Shown here: piece after piece, positions 32,946 through 45,660 of the stretch
Position numbering within the stretch: the stretch's first letter is position 1
Layout of the letters: every line of letters begins with the position of its first letter
Source: Lates calcarifer
Taxonomy: Eukaryota > Chordata > Actinopteri > Centropomidae
Direction: 5' to 3'
Assembly: GCF_001640805.2 (NCBI RefSeq)
Contig: NC_066849.1
Span: 25,294,250-25,358,249, forward strand
Length of the DNA stretch: 64,000 bases
The notes under the pieces: generated by a model
Database searches by the model: none
What the model was told of the DNA's origin: nothing
Seen by the model: only the letters and a program-made list of their open reading frames with translations
Translations under genes and position numbers: made by a program

Positions 32946-33455
32946 ACTATGTGCCGATTTAACAACCTTTCAAAGGAGAAGCAATTCTGCTCTGAACTCC
33001 TCATGGATGTGGAGTTTGAGATCTGACGCATCTGTCTACTATCTGAAGCATTGGCTGCTTCTTTCCACCATCTAATTGCTCCTGTCAGTATCCAGACATC
33101 ATAACCAATGGGTGGGGAACAGTAAATTCAATGAAGAGCTTTGCCTTCAAGCTCAAGAGCTATTAAAAAGTTGTCATAATAATTACTGTTGGATTTGTTT
33201 AATCAAAGGATAATCTCGTAAAGCACAGAGAGTTAAGGCTAGGACTTAGTGGTAGCCTGAATTTTTATTTCAGTAAATCTTATCGAGTCATTTTCTCTTT
33301 ACCTTTGGAGTATACAATATTTTTGCAGGGTGTGTATTTGCTGACTGTGATGGAAATTCCAGGCCATGACTAAACTCACGTATCTGAAGGTCTTTAAGAG
33401 GAATAGTGGTGAAACGAGAAGGAGAACATTGGAAAGAGAAGAAAGAGAAAAAAGA

Positions 33456-33490
<35 letters not shown>
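33456..33490 (+). repeat. (TG)n(TA)n compound microsatellite
   Basis: Several TG units followed by about 14 TA units. Confidence 0.9.
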
Positions 33491-35039
33491 CGTATATTCT
33501 TTCTCGCTCACTCTGTCTCCCTCTCTCCTGAAGTCCAGCCGGTTTCCTGCTTTCCCAGAATAATGCACAGTTTATGAGGCAGGCAGAGGGCCATGCTTTA
33601 TAAATGGCACTGTCTAAACCCCTATGTTCGGTCGCTCGCTCACTCTCTTCCGCTCTGTCACCCTCCTCCACTCGCCTGACACTGTCTACAGTGTTATGAT
33701 ATGCAAAGGCAGGGAGGTGTTGTGTCAAAGTGGCACAGGCACTCAGTCATGGTGAACCTTTTAGGATTTTTTGGCTTTCTTGGATTCCAACCATATTAAC
33801 CTCCCCCTTTCAGTACATTTCTTCACTTGGCAGAGCTGTCACATTTCCCCTCCTCCTTCCCCTCGCTCCCCTCAGCTTTCCATGAAAGGTTACCAGCAAA
33901 TTGTCACCCTCTGCTCCTGAAATGCTCCCTTGAAACACTTCTCAGAATGTGAAGGTTATTCCGCGGAGGAGATGATAAATCTTCAGACGACCTCAGTCTC
34001 GTCTTACTCAGAGCAGTCGCCTAGCTTCTTACCCTGCCATCCCTCAGCTCACACCCTTTTCCTTGCTCTCCCTCTCTGGTCCTTTTCGTCTTTGTTGGGT
34101 GACTAACATCTTGGAGGATGAGGGTGGAAAACATGCTTAACCGTCCTTAATGAATATCAGAGATGGCGTGTCACATGTTTGTGATTCATATCCTCTGTTA
34201 TCTCAAAGGCTCTATTCACCATAACACCAATCCCAAACATGATGAAGGAAAATGAAAGAAGGATGGTCCAGTGGTTTGGCCAAGACCTTTGCTTCCAGTT
34301 GGAAGGACCGAACAAAAATTTACTTTCACTTGACAGAAATCTGTCCCTAATCAAAGCATGCATGTGTTTCTGTACAAATTCGAACGTAGTTTTTCCTGTT
34401 GTTTCAAGCTGCCATTAATTTCTGGTATGATAATAATTAAGCAAACTCTTTAAATTTGCTTAGGTTTTGTAATCCAACACAGCCAACATGAACTGTCCAT
34501 TATTTTTTGTTTTATTTACATTATTTCTAAAGGATAAAGCAATGCAGACTTTTCCTAGCAATCTGAAACTAATCTGAATCAACCACCTGATGAACACGAT
34601 GCAGATTTATGCATCACGCTGCTCATTTTTTTCACACTGTACAAAAAGGAATGTAAAAAACTTTCAGTATTTCTTCTGAAAAAGTGTAAAAAACCCTTTG
34701 ATGGCTGAAGAAAATTGAATTGTGGTAGCTGGGTTAACCAAAGAGCCTCTGCACTGGCATACCAGTTAAAGCATGAAGACCAAAGGATTTCTACTTTGGT
34801 ATTTGGTTGACTGTCACAGATGATTTAATAGCTTAAAGGCAAATGAAAACTATAATCAGTAAACAGGGGAACTAAATCTTGGCATCTTTTACTATTGAAA
34901 AAAGAACTTTACCAAATATCAGTAACTGACTCAAATAATCATCAAACAGAAAACAAAGGGATCTTATGAGCTCAGCTGTGGGACAAAAGGTTGGTCTTCC
35001 CAGGACTTAATAGGAAGTAGGGTTTTCAGCACTGGGCTT

Positions 35040-35235
35040 CACAAGACAACCTCAGGTCAGATGAGATACATAGGTCTCCCCAGAGATCTTCGACGGGTTG
35101 GACATGAACAATGGTCCATTACAACAGCTGCTTTACCACTGACTCTGCATCAGTCCACCGGATGATCTCACACTGCATTACACCCTCAGTTGTGAGAAAG
35201 ATCCCAAGATACTTAAACTTCTTCACTTGGGGCTT
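35040..35235 (-). mobile_element. LINE reverse-transcriptase remnant
   Basis: The reverse complement reads VKKFKYLGIFLTTEG, then IIRWTDAESVVKQLL and a stop. This follows the fish LINE pattern of FKYLGVLFTSEG, RRIGAASAVM and so on that forms the end of the reverse-transcriptase domain. It is a short, mutated piece only. Confidence 0.6.
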
Positions 35236-36045
35236 CAACTTACTCAAAGCCAACATTTTAGCCCAGCACATTAAAAAGGAAATAAGTTTTTAATTACTTG
35301 AATCAGCAGCAGGCATCAGTTTGCCAAGATGATAACATTTAACCTGTAACGGTCTCGGGCCTGTGGGAAATGGTGTCCATTAAAGGCCACTGAAGCCCTC
35401 TGTTAAATATTTACCACTCCTCCGTTCAGACACAATCAGACACTATTGCAAACAAAGTCAGAGGAAAGACGTGGTGAGACACAACTTCACCAGGGCAATG
35501 ACACTTGAGGGAAATTACAGTAAGTTAAGAGTTTCTGGTGAATTCTGAGTTGAGTCAGAGTCTGAGATGAACACAAACAGACAGACAGACAACACCCCCA
35601 CATACACTTACTGTGTCTCAGCTCACGTACACGCTTGAGTTCACGCACTTCCCATGCTCACATATATTATTTTCGGTGTATAAGTGCATTCACACTGACA
35701 AGTATGGCCACATCCAGTTCACTAAAAAGATAAGGATGACGCACTCAAAACAGTCATAAAGTTGAGCGTGGAACGATGGACACTTCTCACCCTCAGCGGT
35801 CACCATTTTGGCTACGTAGCGGAAAGAAAGGGAGCTCCAATGTATTTTGAAACTTGTGAAAATGGTGGCAGAGGAGGGAGGACACGTCAGCACAGATGGC
35901 GGTGTAATTTCCATGTCACAAGAATCTAAAACATTTATATTTAAGTCAAACGCATAGTGTCCAAAAATTGCGTTGCATGTTGCAATTGTCATTTTCGGTG
36001 AGCGCATAGCAGCCATGTTGGATTTGAAGACAACTTAGTGCTAGG

Positions 36046-36194
36046 GTTGAAGGCTGCTGGACTTCTTTTCGATTTCTTGAAGACGTTTAATCTCTCATCC
36101 AAAAGGCTTCCACAGAAAGGGAAAGAACTGAGGAGGATTTTTTGATGAGAGACGAAACATCTTCAAGAAACCTAAAAGTCCAGTTTCCTTCAAC
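36046..36194. repeat. Foldback (inverted) repeat with about 57-base arms
   Basis: The left arm is 36,046-36,104 and the right arm 36,138-36,194. The reverse complement of the right arm repeats GTTGAAGG, CTGGACTT, TTTCTTGAAGA, GTTT and CTCTCATC in the same order as the left. The loop is about 33 bases. The sequence type (GAGACGAAACATCTTCAAGA) is one I recall as widely repeated in fish genomes. Confidence 0.75.
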
Positions 36195-36694
36195 TAACCA
36201 CTGACGATTTGAGACACAGCACCAGTTGATGACACTGTTGCTAGCTGGCTAACATCTAATGTCTATACAGTTGATGTCTTGGCTATCTGGGGTCCAGTGG
36301 TCAAACTGCTTGTTGGTATCTGTCTGAGCTGCATGAAATAATGTACTATAATCCTCTAAGGTGGTTTTTAGTCATCTGCGACATTAATTTTGCAATGTTT
36401 CGATGTTTTCTGAACCCCAATGTTCCACTCTCACTTCAGCTCTCCATGTATGTTCAGCAGCAGAGCTAAAACACACTGGTGTGGTCGTTTTAAGTATGAC
36501 AAACGCCACGAACGACAGTCCAGACATTCTCTCACTGAAAAACACTCAAAAGCACTCAGGCATGCAGCACACTAACGTAACGAATGAGAAGAATGCGCAC
36601 ACACTCATCTAAACACATGCACACACTCCCAAAAATCAAAGCAAGGCATGCATCACACATACAGTGACTTGGGAAGAATGACATGTGAAGTAAT

Positions 36695-37230
36695 GGCCGC
36701 AGTGTCCCGTGGCCCTGCTGCAAAACATAATAAAACGCGCTTTGATTACATTCCTCTGTGACCGGTCGTATCCCACTTTCCATTCTCCCCGCTGCCAACG
36801 AGTGTTTTATGCACAGCCGCTGTTTTCATGATGCAGGGCAGCGATCTGGAGCCTGCGGGGGTGACTCACCCATGATGCATCCTTTTGATGTCCTGAGCTT
36901 CAGACCTCCCAACATTTTATGTCCCACCTGCCACATAGGTTAGAGGTGGGGGGAGGTAGAGCAGAGAGAAGGGGGGAACAGGGGGGTTAAAATAAAGACA
37001 TGTAAAGAAGGGGACATGGAGTAATTGCATGCGTGGCTAACATGAGTTTAATGATCTGTGCATTACTGTATATATGCTATGAGGTTTGCAAGGGTTAACC
37101 CTTTGATGGCCACAGCTCAGACAAGGTGCTCTGCCTGATGTAAGATCTCCGGGGAGTTGCATCATCTTATCAGAGCCGTGTCCTCGGCTGTCCTGGCACT
37201 GGGAGATACATGGAGGGGCTCTTTGTATTT
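36695..37230. promoter_or_regulatory. Possible conserved non-coding block
   Basis: Long repeat-free sequence of mixed composition with packed motifs: TCF/LEF-type CTTTGAT (36,741), TEAD-type CATTCC, GACCGGTC, an AP-1 site TGACTCA near 36,863, CATGATGCAT, homeodomain GTTTAATGATC near 37,049, and GGGTTAACCC near 37,093. It is broken only by a purine tract at 36,945-36,990. Conservation was not tested. Confidence 0.35.
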
Positions 37231-38149
37231 TGTGCCGAGCTAGTACATTGTTTTTTTTTTTGTTTGTTTTTCTAGAAGCTGTGTGTTTTCATATGTTTTT
37301 AATCACTTCTGTCTTCTCAGTTTCATATTTGATTTGACTGTTTTTCCTTGTAATCAGCCTTATTACTCATCTCCCTTTGGTGTGAGAACATCTGCATTGA
37401 CTTGTCTCCCATGACTCTCAAAAAATACAAGGCCATCCTGGTTTACTAAAAGACTGAAGAGTTTAATAAAAAGGCTACTGTTTTTGAGATATTTGAATCT
37501 ACAGTTCTAGACAGCTACTGGTTTTTATTAATGTCCTTCAGTTCCTCTTTTTTGTTCCTTCTATTCTTCTTTTTTCTGGCCAAGAGATTTTAAGTTTTTT
37601 CCTGTTTAAATTTTTAAATAAATCAAAGTTTAAAATATTTGAATGTAGTTTTTCAATCCTTCCAGACAACTAACAGTTTTTGTTACAACATGGTCATTCA
37701 ATTATTTCTCTGTGTTTTCCTTCTTCTTGTACGTTTAATGTCTTTACTGGTTCACGCAAATTCATAATGCTGGGTCTCAAGAAAAGAGATTTAGATATCA
37801 AGACAATATCATAATTAAATCTATGGTCAAATAAATAAATGCAGCTGTCTCCGTTCCATTCCAGTCTGATATTCATTTTGATTCAAAATCCTCTGATTTC
37901 CTTCCTCTCCTTTTTTTTAATGTCTGTATTGGTTCATGTAGCGTAAAGATATAAAATAATAAATAAAGGTAATACTTAATATTTAAGTGGATAATCTAAG
38001 GTGCATGGTCGCAGAGGAAACATGAGTGAAGAGTCCATCCTCTGTGTTAAATTTTGGAGAACAGAACAGAGGAGTGAAATAAGGCTGTCTGTTTCCTGTG
38101 GCTTTCGATCAACCCACCAGATGATTTGACCATGGTGAATTTCTTTTTA

Positions 38150-38400
38150 ACCCTTTGACTGCAGCCCAGGAGGCGGGATTTCAGCCCAGCTGCGGGGTGA
38201 GCCATTTGCCGCGGTGCAATGATTGACAGACCGGACGGCCGAGCTGCGATTGGCTGCTGAAAACCTCCTGATCTGTCTCCACCAGTCCTCGCCAGTCAGG
38301 TGACTGTGACACGCTGACAGAAATCAATGTTATCAATCTGTCCTCACAATCAGCAGGACCACCACTAATGGGGAGCTGAAATTTATCAATGCAATAAATT
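38150..38400. promoter_or_regulatory. Possible conserved non-coding block with Pbx/Meis-type sites
   Basis: It contains GCAATGATTGACAGAC (Pbx/Hox TGATTGACAG composite), GCGATTGGCTGCTG, CAGGTGACTGTGACACGC, two ATCAAT-type sites in AATCAATGTTATCAATCTG, and TCAATGCAATAAATTG. It is repeat-free and GC-balanced. This resembles developmental enhancers in vertebrate gene deserts. Confidence 0.4.
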
Positions 38401-38624
38401 GTTCTTCCTCTCCTCCTTTAGTAAAAAAAGCCTAATTTCACCTCCTCTGGCTTGTTTGTGGTTTCCTGCAGATTAGATTTATCATTGGGCAGTTTGAGTA
38501 TCGAATGGGTTATGAGCTGTTTCTGTTTCTTTTTAACTCTTGGCCTCTTAAACACAGAATCTCTGTGATCATTATTGGACATTTATGACCATCATCACAA
38601 GCTGCTGTGCCATAAATCGCTGGT

Positions 38625-38785
38625 GGGAGCCATCACTGCCTCACAGACGTCATCATATGACGTTGTTTCTCCTCTCTCTTGTCTTTTTTGCCGGTAAAAA
38701 TTAAGGCCAATAAAGCAAAAGTGCCTCATAAACGATGTTGTTCTGGCACAGCTTGAAGTTAAGTGAATAACATAATGGCTTCACC
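38625..38785. promoter_or_regulatory. Possible conserved non-coding block
   Basis: It contains GACGTCATCATATGACGTTG, an imperfect inverted pair of CRE half-sites, then GGCCAATAAAGC (CCAAT and Hox type) and CTCATAAACGATG. It is repeat-free. A motif reading only. Confidence 0.3.
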
Positions 38786-38870
38786 ACCTGTTTTGGGTGT
38801 TGGTGTGTATGACATGACTGTGTGTTTGTGTGTTTCTGAGTTATGTGGTACATCCCTTATCACATCCTGG

Positions 38871-38906
38871 TTCTGCAGAATTTGTGGTTTCTGCAGAATT
38901 TGCAGT
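38871..38906 (+). repeat. 18-bp tandem duplication
   Basis: TTCTGCAGAATTTGTGGT is followed directly by TTCTGCAGAATTTGCAGT. Each starts with the palindrome TTCTGCAGAA. Confidence 0.85.
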
Positions 38907-39102
38907 TTCTCGCACAAAACAGATGGTGATTAATCATATTTGACATTTGTGTTCGTTAGACCTGACGTCCTGTTCTGCACTGACATGCACACACAGCAGA
39001 GTAACCTGCAACATCATCATCTCCAATACAAGACACATCAGTGTTTTCATACTATTTCCATGTCTTGCTTATATTGTAGTAGCTGTTTAGGGGCGGCCGA
39101 GT

Positions 39103-39200
39103 ACTTTGTTCTTGCTAAATTGTGGACCAATTGCAAATATTTTTGTCCCTATCGATCATTTACACACAAAAATATCAGAAAATAAGGTTAAAAAATAGCA
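39103..39200 (+). repeat. Dispersed repeat family R2, copy 2
   Basis: It matches 2,761-2,855 through TTGTTCTTGCT, TTGTCCCTATCGATCATTTA and AAGGTTAAAAAA in the same orientation. Confidence 0.65.
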
Positions 39201-41499
39201 TTAGTATTCAGATAATTTACTTGAATGAAACTGTACTTAATTAACAATAATAACAGCTTAGCTACTATCCATAAACTTACACTAACACATGGATGAATCA
39301 TGTTTATGAACTTAAAGCAAGACATCACAGGCTCTAACTCACCCATACAGATCATTCCTTGGCTAAACTGATCAGGGATCAGATAAACAAAACACTTCTT
39401 CAAGCCTTTTATTTGATCGCATGTGTAGAAATAACAAGGAGCTGTTTTTTCTCTTGTCGCGTTAATGAGACAGAGAACATCAGCTCATTTCAGCGTCATT
39501 TTATCTGCTGTTATCACAGGCACAGAAGAGACAGACCACGGATGTAATTAAGAAAAATCAGACAGTGAGTGGATATTTCCACAGGCTGCTTACTGACAGT
39601 TACACTATGGGAGGAGTAAAGATTACGTATGTGTCTTGGAGAGACAGATGCAATTCATGCCTTTTCAGCGTCTGGTCCGAATGGGTCTCAAACCTCTTCC
39701 TGATGTGGTTTGAGCAATCAGATTTCAATCTGTCTTGAATGACTCTTGGATGCATTTGCAACTTTTTTTCTGAGATGGGCTCATGAGGTGATTGAGTATA
39801 AATGGGTTCAGTGTCTGAAACTCTGTGAGAAGCCTGTGTTCTGATGAAGCTAATGGGGATCCTAATAAACAAACTCATGAGATTTGTACTGGTTGAGTCC
39901 CTGCATCTGTGTAGAGACGGGCATTTTAATTACTTTTTGAAGTCGAACAATCAAGATAATTTAAGTCGATTCATCATGACATCATCGTTAACACATGCGC
40001 TCCACCTTCCACCTTGTTGTCTAATTGAGTAAAATAATGACATACTTTGCTTCTTTTTATTGCCAACATCTGTTCCACTCTTTTGCTTCCTCCACACAAA
40101 GAGAAGATGCAGCACTCGGGCAGGAACAGTACCATAAACATTAGTTCCTCATCTCTATGAAGTAAAACATAAATCTCCTCCCATCCAAATAAAAATTCTT
40201 AAAAAAAGATGTTGACTATGCTTACCTTTTTGACTCAATTATTCGTGCACATGCCTAGTTTTGTGTATTTTGGGAAAATTGCAAAACTTGTCTAAGCCGG
40301 TAGGTAAAATGTTATGAGCAAAAACTACAAAATAAGATCAGATTTCTATAAAAAACTTTTCATTCAATTTTCATTGAACACACCTTAAAGCTGAAAATTA
40401 AACTGATTCAAATGTCTCATGTTTCCTGTCGTACATGTCTCGCAGTGGCCGGACGAGCACAGAAAACTCACCCTCCCATCTGCCTCAGGTGGATCAATGG
40501 TGTTCAATGTTGATTCAAGAATATGTTTGATAGAAATTTGCAGCTCATACTTGAATATTTTCACTATTCTTTGCTTTGTAGTGGTATCTTCAGCCCTTTC
40601 AGTCTTTACACTTGTGGAAAAAGAAATGAAAAATTCGGAGGAAAGAAAAATAGAGACCACACAAAATGAGTAAATCAACATATCAGACACCTCTCTCAGC
40701 AACATCATCAGCCAAACAGCCAGCAGTAAAGACCAACTACAGCCAGCATCATCAGAGACACCACAGGAAGTTTAAGTGATGGTTCACCACGGACGCTCAA
40801 CGTCCCAAACAAATCAAGCTGCTTTGAACTGGTACGAGCTCTTGAATGCATCCCGTAAACAAATGAGGAAATAAAGTGAAAATCCAAAATTATTTCTCAG
40901 TTGATCTATTGCTCAACTCTCCTCCTAAAGCTTTTCCGGCCTCGAGCACACCACCAAACACACACTACACAAACCCCTGTTTGCACGTGCGCGATGTGGA
41001 GAGTTGCAGCCCTGGTGCTCTGCCTTCATGGTGTGAACGGCCCCGGCTCCAGAGCACCATGTACTTTTGTGGCGGAGAGCGGCACTTTCAACTTAATGAG
41101 GCCATGTACTGCCTGATTCATTTACTCTAAAATACATGTTGTGGGGGACGAGAGCAGTGTGTCATTAGAAATCACTTGACGGGGACCCAAAACAGAAACG
41201 TCTCAGCACTTCTTTAACTCTGTTAAAGAGAGAGGCAGACAAAGGCACAGAGACAGGAAGGAGGAGAGAGGAGGAGGATGAGTGAGAAAAGGGTGAGGGG
41301 TGTCAAAAAAAGTGTGAACTCCTGCTCCTTTGTGACCTGTTAAAATCACTCAGTGAGCATTCAGGGTCAGCGAGGACAAAGGAGGGAGGGGAGTCCGTTC
41401 TTTCTCTGCTCGGCAGGGAACAGCTCATGCTTGACTAACTCTTTGGATCCCACTGAGCCAATCTATATGCTCTTTCTTCTCCCCTTGTATCTGATTCTG

Positions 41500-42020
41500 A
41501 AAGTGTGTCAAAGCCAATCATTATGTTTGTTGCAGATATCATTGACCTCTGCGCGGGTGTGTGCGTGCGTGCGTGCGTGCATGCGCTCTGGAAGGGAAAC
41601 CTCCAGGCATTTTTTTCTCATGCACCGACTTTTCAGCAGCGTCGTACCCAAACCGCACAGCAGAGTGTCTCTGGGAAGCGCAGCGTTTCTGCCCAATGTG
41701 TTTTGCGCCGCATGCAGCTCCAGAGGTCTAATTATGCTCAGTTTGAAAGCACAGACACCCCCATGTCAAAGACAGACTCTATAAATCACACACAGTCATT
41801 AGTGGGAAAATATGCTTTTTTTCTATTCTTTTGAGGGCTTGGCAATACAACATAAAGCCATGACAAATAAAAGCAATAAACTATTTATTGTGTCGAGGGT
41901 AGAAATGGTTACATCTCTCCACACAGACAGGAATGGCATTTACGCAAACGAATTGGCTGTAAACGCTTTTTATTTGAAACCCAGGATATAATTAGAAACT
42001 TGTGGCTTTCCAAGAAAGGA
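41500..42020. promoter_or_regulatory. Possible conserved non-coding block
   Basis: It includes GTCAAAGCCAATCATTATG, TCTAATTATGCTC, CACAGTCATTAGTGGG, GACAAATAAAAGCAATAAAC with TATTTATTGTG, GGAATGGCATTTACGC and GATATAATTAGAAAC. Many AT-rich homeodomain-type cores lie in repeat-poor sequence, apart from a short GTGC-rich run at 41,556-41,582. Conservation was not tested. Confidence 0.35.
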
Positions 42021-42344
42021 TATGTATGTGCGTGCATGTATGTGTGTGTGTTTAAGCCTTGATGAGCCTATGTGCGTGCATGACAGCATGTTGTTTTTTC
42101 TCTCTCTCTCGCTCTCTCACACTCACTTTCTCTTCTTCATTATGTCAAGTAGCTCCCAAATATTTTGTGTCAGAAATAAAGTTCACATGAGGAATTTCAC
42201 AGGTGGTTGTGGAAAAAAATGCATTAGACTATATGGTCAGGAAATATGAATCTGACATGTACAAGTTGTTCAGAGTGAACAGAAACATCCCCTGAATTCC
42301 TGTCCACACGCCATCCCTGTGTCACCCTGAGCTTCGAGTGCATT

Positions 42345-43015
42345 TGTAATCATTTACATTTTACTCATTTTGTCAGAGGATTTTATCCAAAGCGACGTAC
42401 AAGTGAGGGAGAACACTGAAGCATCAGTGCAGAGGGAGACATTGAAATAAACACTAAGCACTAAATCTGTTAAATGAGGCAAAGCGCAAGGAGATACATT
42501 AAAGAAGTGTGAAGTAAGTGCTAGGTAGAGAGGAGCATCCTCCTGCTTTGATTGGAGCTTCTTCCACCATCAAGGAACCACGAACGAGAACAGTCTGGAC
42601 TGTGAATGCCTCGTGTGCCGGGATGGTAATGACAGACGACGATCCTTAGAGGAACAGAGAAGGAGCCTGACTGATTGAGTTCATGTACATGGAAGTCACT
42701 CTCTAGGCAAACATTAGTGACTTAAATTTGATTCAGGAGCAGCAAAGAGACATGTGACCTTTTAGATACAACTGTAGTCGAGGGAACAGGTAACCATCGT
42801 CTGTACGGAGAGTTGGGGAGGCAGATGTAACATGATCAGAGACGGACAGCTGGGCATCAAACATGACACCCCAGTTTCTTGAGACCTTGGTCAAGAAGGG
42901 AGATGCGAGTTTTAAATGTTGATACTGAGATAAAGAAATTGATTGACTGGGATGACTGAGAGTTCAGAGGTTTAGCTGAAGGTGGTGTTCCTTCATTCAT
43001 GTGGATATGTCACAG
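42345..43015 (-). mobile_element. Decayed LINE, reverse-transcriptase end and tail
   Basis: Read on the minus strand, the right end gives DIST, a stop where Trp is expected, then MKEHHLQLNL, matching the DISTWMKEHHLQLNL block of a widespread fish LINE reverse transcriptase. Phrases such as AAACATTAGTGACTTAAATT and CGAACGAGAACAGTCTGGA, and the end TTTTATCCAAAGCGACGTAC at 42,383-42,402, fit the tail of the same element. It is mutated and shortened and cannot be active. Confidence 0.75.
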
Positions 43016-44269
43016 GGACGAGCCAAGACTCACACTAGTCTGCTTATGTACCACCTTTTGAGTCTTATTTTCTTAGTTTTAAACATCAATCCAGCTCATA
43101 AACTGTGGATTGCCTCAGTTTAGAGAAATATATCCTTTGTTTTATTACAACTTCAATCAATAATTCACAGGATCAGCAGCATCTTCAAGTGATCAGCCTC
43201 AAGATTTACACCAAACCCTGCTTTTAATATAATTTACCATGCAGGAAAGCAAAAGCCAGCACATAAAAACCCATTATAAGCAATAGAGAAGAGGTCAGTA
43301 AACACCTCGCCTTCCATTTGGATAGGGAACAAAGAACATGGATTTGACTCATATATTACTTATTGCCATATTTCACCATATAAAACGGACTATTGTGTAA
43401 GTGCAGCACACTGTCTTACTCCATTACTAATGTCACAACTTCCTTTATTATATGTATCAGTCTTGTGACAGCATTTTTGTAACATTATTTGAAAAACTGA
43501 ACACTTGCCTTCCTAAGATTTGTTAACTTTAACAATACTTTTCAATAAAACAACACTAATTCTTGAGTACACAGCATCACTGAGGATTTCCTTTTTAAAT
43601 GTCATTTTTTATGGCTAGTGGTTGCCATTATCCTACACAAAAATGACCTGTTGTATCACCTGTACCTCCACTAAGACAAGCTGGGTCTTATGAACACAGG
43701 GTAGATTGCTGCTGGTGATAAATGTCAGAATTTGACTGCACGTAGCAAACAGAAAATTCAAGTATTTACAAGTCATGCTCTGTAAAGCCAGATATCCTCT
43801 GCCACATTTCTGCAATACAAGCACTTTCTAACTTTTTGGCACAGTGAACATCAATATGTGTATTGTATTTTTGACTATCTCAGCTGTTTTGTTTTTGTAA
43901 TGCCATTCCTGATCATGCTTCGACATTTCCCCCCCGTGTGTTTGCATGGGTATTTTATCTGAGACCGTCTGCTGATTCATTAATGTCTCTGATTACCTTT
44001 TGTTCATCAGTGTGTGTGTGTGAACACCAGCCTCCAGACTCTGCTGTCAGCAGCTCTGCAGCCTTGTAATGCAGAGCAGGTGGCATGGAGACACAACCTA
44101 TAGGAGACGTCTCTTCACAGAGAGAGAGAGACGCTGGCCCAGACGGTGATATTGCTTTCACTCCCGGCATCTTTATTATTGCTCTCTCCCCCCACCTAAC
44201 CCCAACACTCCCCACAAATCAGATGATACGATGCACACTCTGAGCCCTTCCTCCCCTGTCATCCCTCCG

Positions 44270-44305
44270 CACCCCCCTCCTCCCCCTCCGCCTCCTCCTC
44301 CTCCA
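44270..44305 (+). repeat. C/T-rich imperfect (CCT)n
   Basis: An imperfect CCT repeat. A run of 14 G follows at 44,452-44,465. Confidence 0.8.
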
Positions 44306-45293
44306 CCGCTGGACTCCCACACATAGCCTTCCCAGCACTGCTCTGCCCTGAGAGAGGACCGGGATGTGACCGTGCATGAGTTACACCAGATTAATCTGCT
44401 GTTTGATGGGAAACGTGTTGTTCTCAAGGTCTTGCAGAAGGAGGTGAGGGCGGGGGGGGGGGGGGCAGATTTAAAAGCTGGAGTGAGATTACATTTTCAT
44501 TCTTCTCTCTTTTTCCACTGCTGACAGAGGAGCATGGTGTATTTACTTTACCAGCCTTTTACAGCCACTCCCCCACCACCACCACCTCCACCTCACTCAG
44601 CTCCTCTGCTTAGCAATAAGATGGGGACAACCATTAATTAAACACACCCTCACTCTCTCTATTCACTTAAACAATCTGCAGAGCTCAACATGCCCTTTAC
44701 AGAATCACTGATGTGAGACGCACAGTGACATGTGTGTCAGTATGAACATACAGTGAGCACACACATATATACAAATTAATTTAAAGAAATAATCAACTAA
44801 AAAACTATTTTTGAGGATCAAACACTCGCCAAAGTTTGTAGCTCATGGAGGATTGTGGCTACACCAGCAGTTACAAAGGATTCAAGATGGATTCCAGTTT
44901 CAAAATCTCCTTAAGGACTTCTAAAACCACTCCTGCAGCGCTATCCATTCCTCTTTGTCCATTTTTACGTTCAGAACATTTATCTCTGGCTCTGTTAGCT
45001 GTTTAGCTACTTGTAAATAACAGACAGCTATAAATATAATAATAAAAGCACTATGTATCCAACCAATGTAAAGGACATTATTGGCATTTTAGCAAAAATA
45101 TAGCTAAATACCAGCTTTGTGACCAAACTAAGCTAGCATCGTTGCAACCGGATGATGTTAATGGCTAACGTTTGCTAAAGACAAAGGTAAATAAATTTAT
45201 TATGGTCCTACTCTATGGATCTCTCTACCATATGTTAGATTTACAGTATGTCATTAACATTTTATTTGTTTTTGCCCTGTATGATGCTGCCTA

Positions 45294-45311
45294 TTTTTTT
45301 TTTTTTTTTTT
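45294..45311 (+). repeat. Homopolymer T run
   Basis: About 18 T in a row. Confidence 0.8.
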
Positions 45312-45459
45312 GCTATTTGTGCTTTTTATTCTGAAGCACAATAAGCCTGAAAAACTGGATTGTGCTGCAGGTTTTGAAAACTTTCTTTGGATGTTTTGAC
45401 TTTGAGTTTGAGGTAACAAATTTCTCAAAGCCACAGGTGGTGAGTATTGGATGTACAAA

Positions 45460-45660
45460 TCTAGCGCTGAAACAATTAGTCGATTAATCAATTTTTTATC
45501 AACAAAGTCAAAGTTTTTTCCTTTTGTACCTGAGTTTTGTAGTGTTCGGTGGACAAAACAAGAAATCTGAAGCTCTTGTGAAGGGCACTATTGATATTTT
45601 ATAGATTAATAAAAGCAAGTTATCAATATGTTAATCAGTAAAGAACATGTTAGCTGCAGC
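45460..45660 (+). repeat. R3-type decayed fish repeat
   Basis: It starts with AGCGCTGAAACAATTAGTCG and ATTAATCAATTTTTTATC, then GTGGACAAAACAAGAAATC and GATTAATAAAAGCA, and ends with GTTAGCTGCAGCTC. This is the clearest member of the family in the window, recognisable from both ends. Confidence 0.65.

Noticed and set aside
33288..33728. 146-codon minus-strand frame
   Set aside because: Its length depends on the (TG)n(TA)n microsatellite, which reads as Tyr/Ile and Thr/His repeats. No domain.
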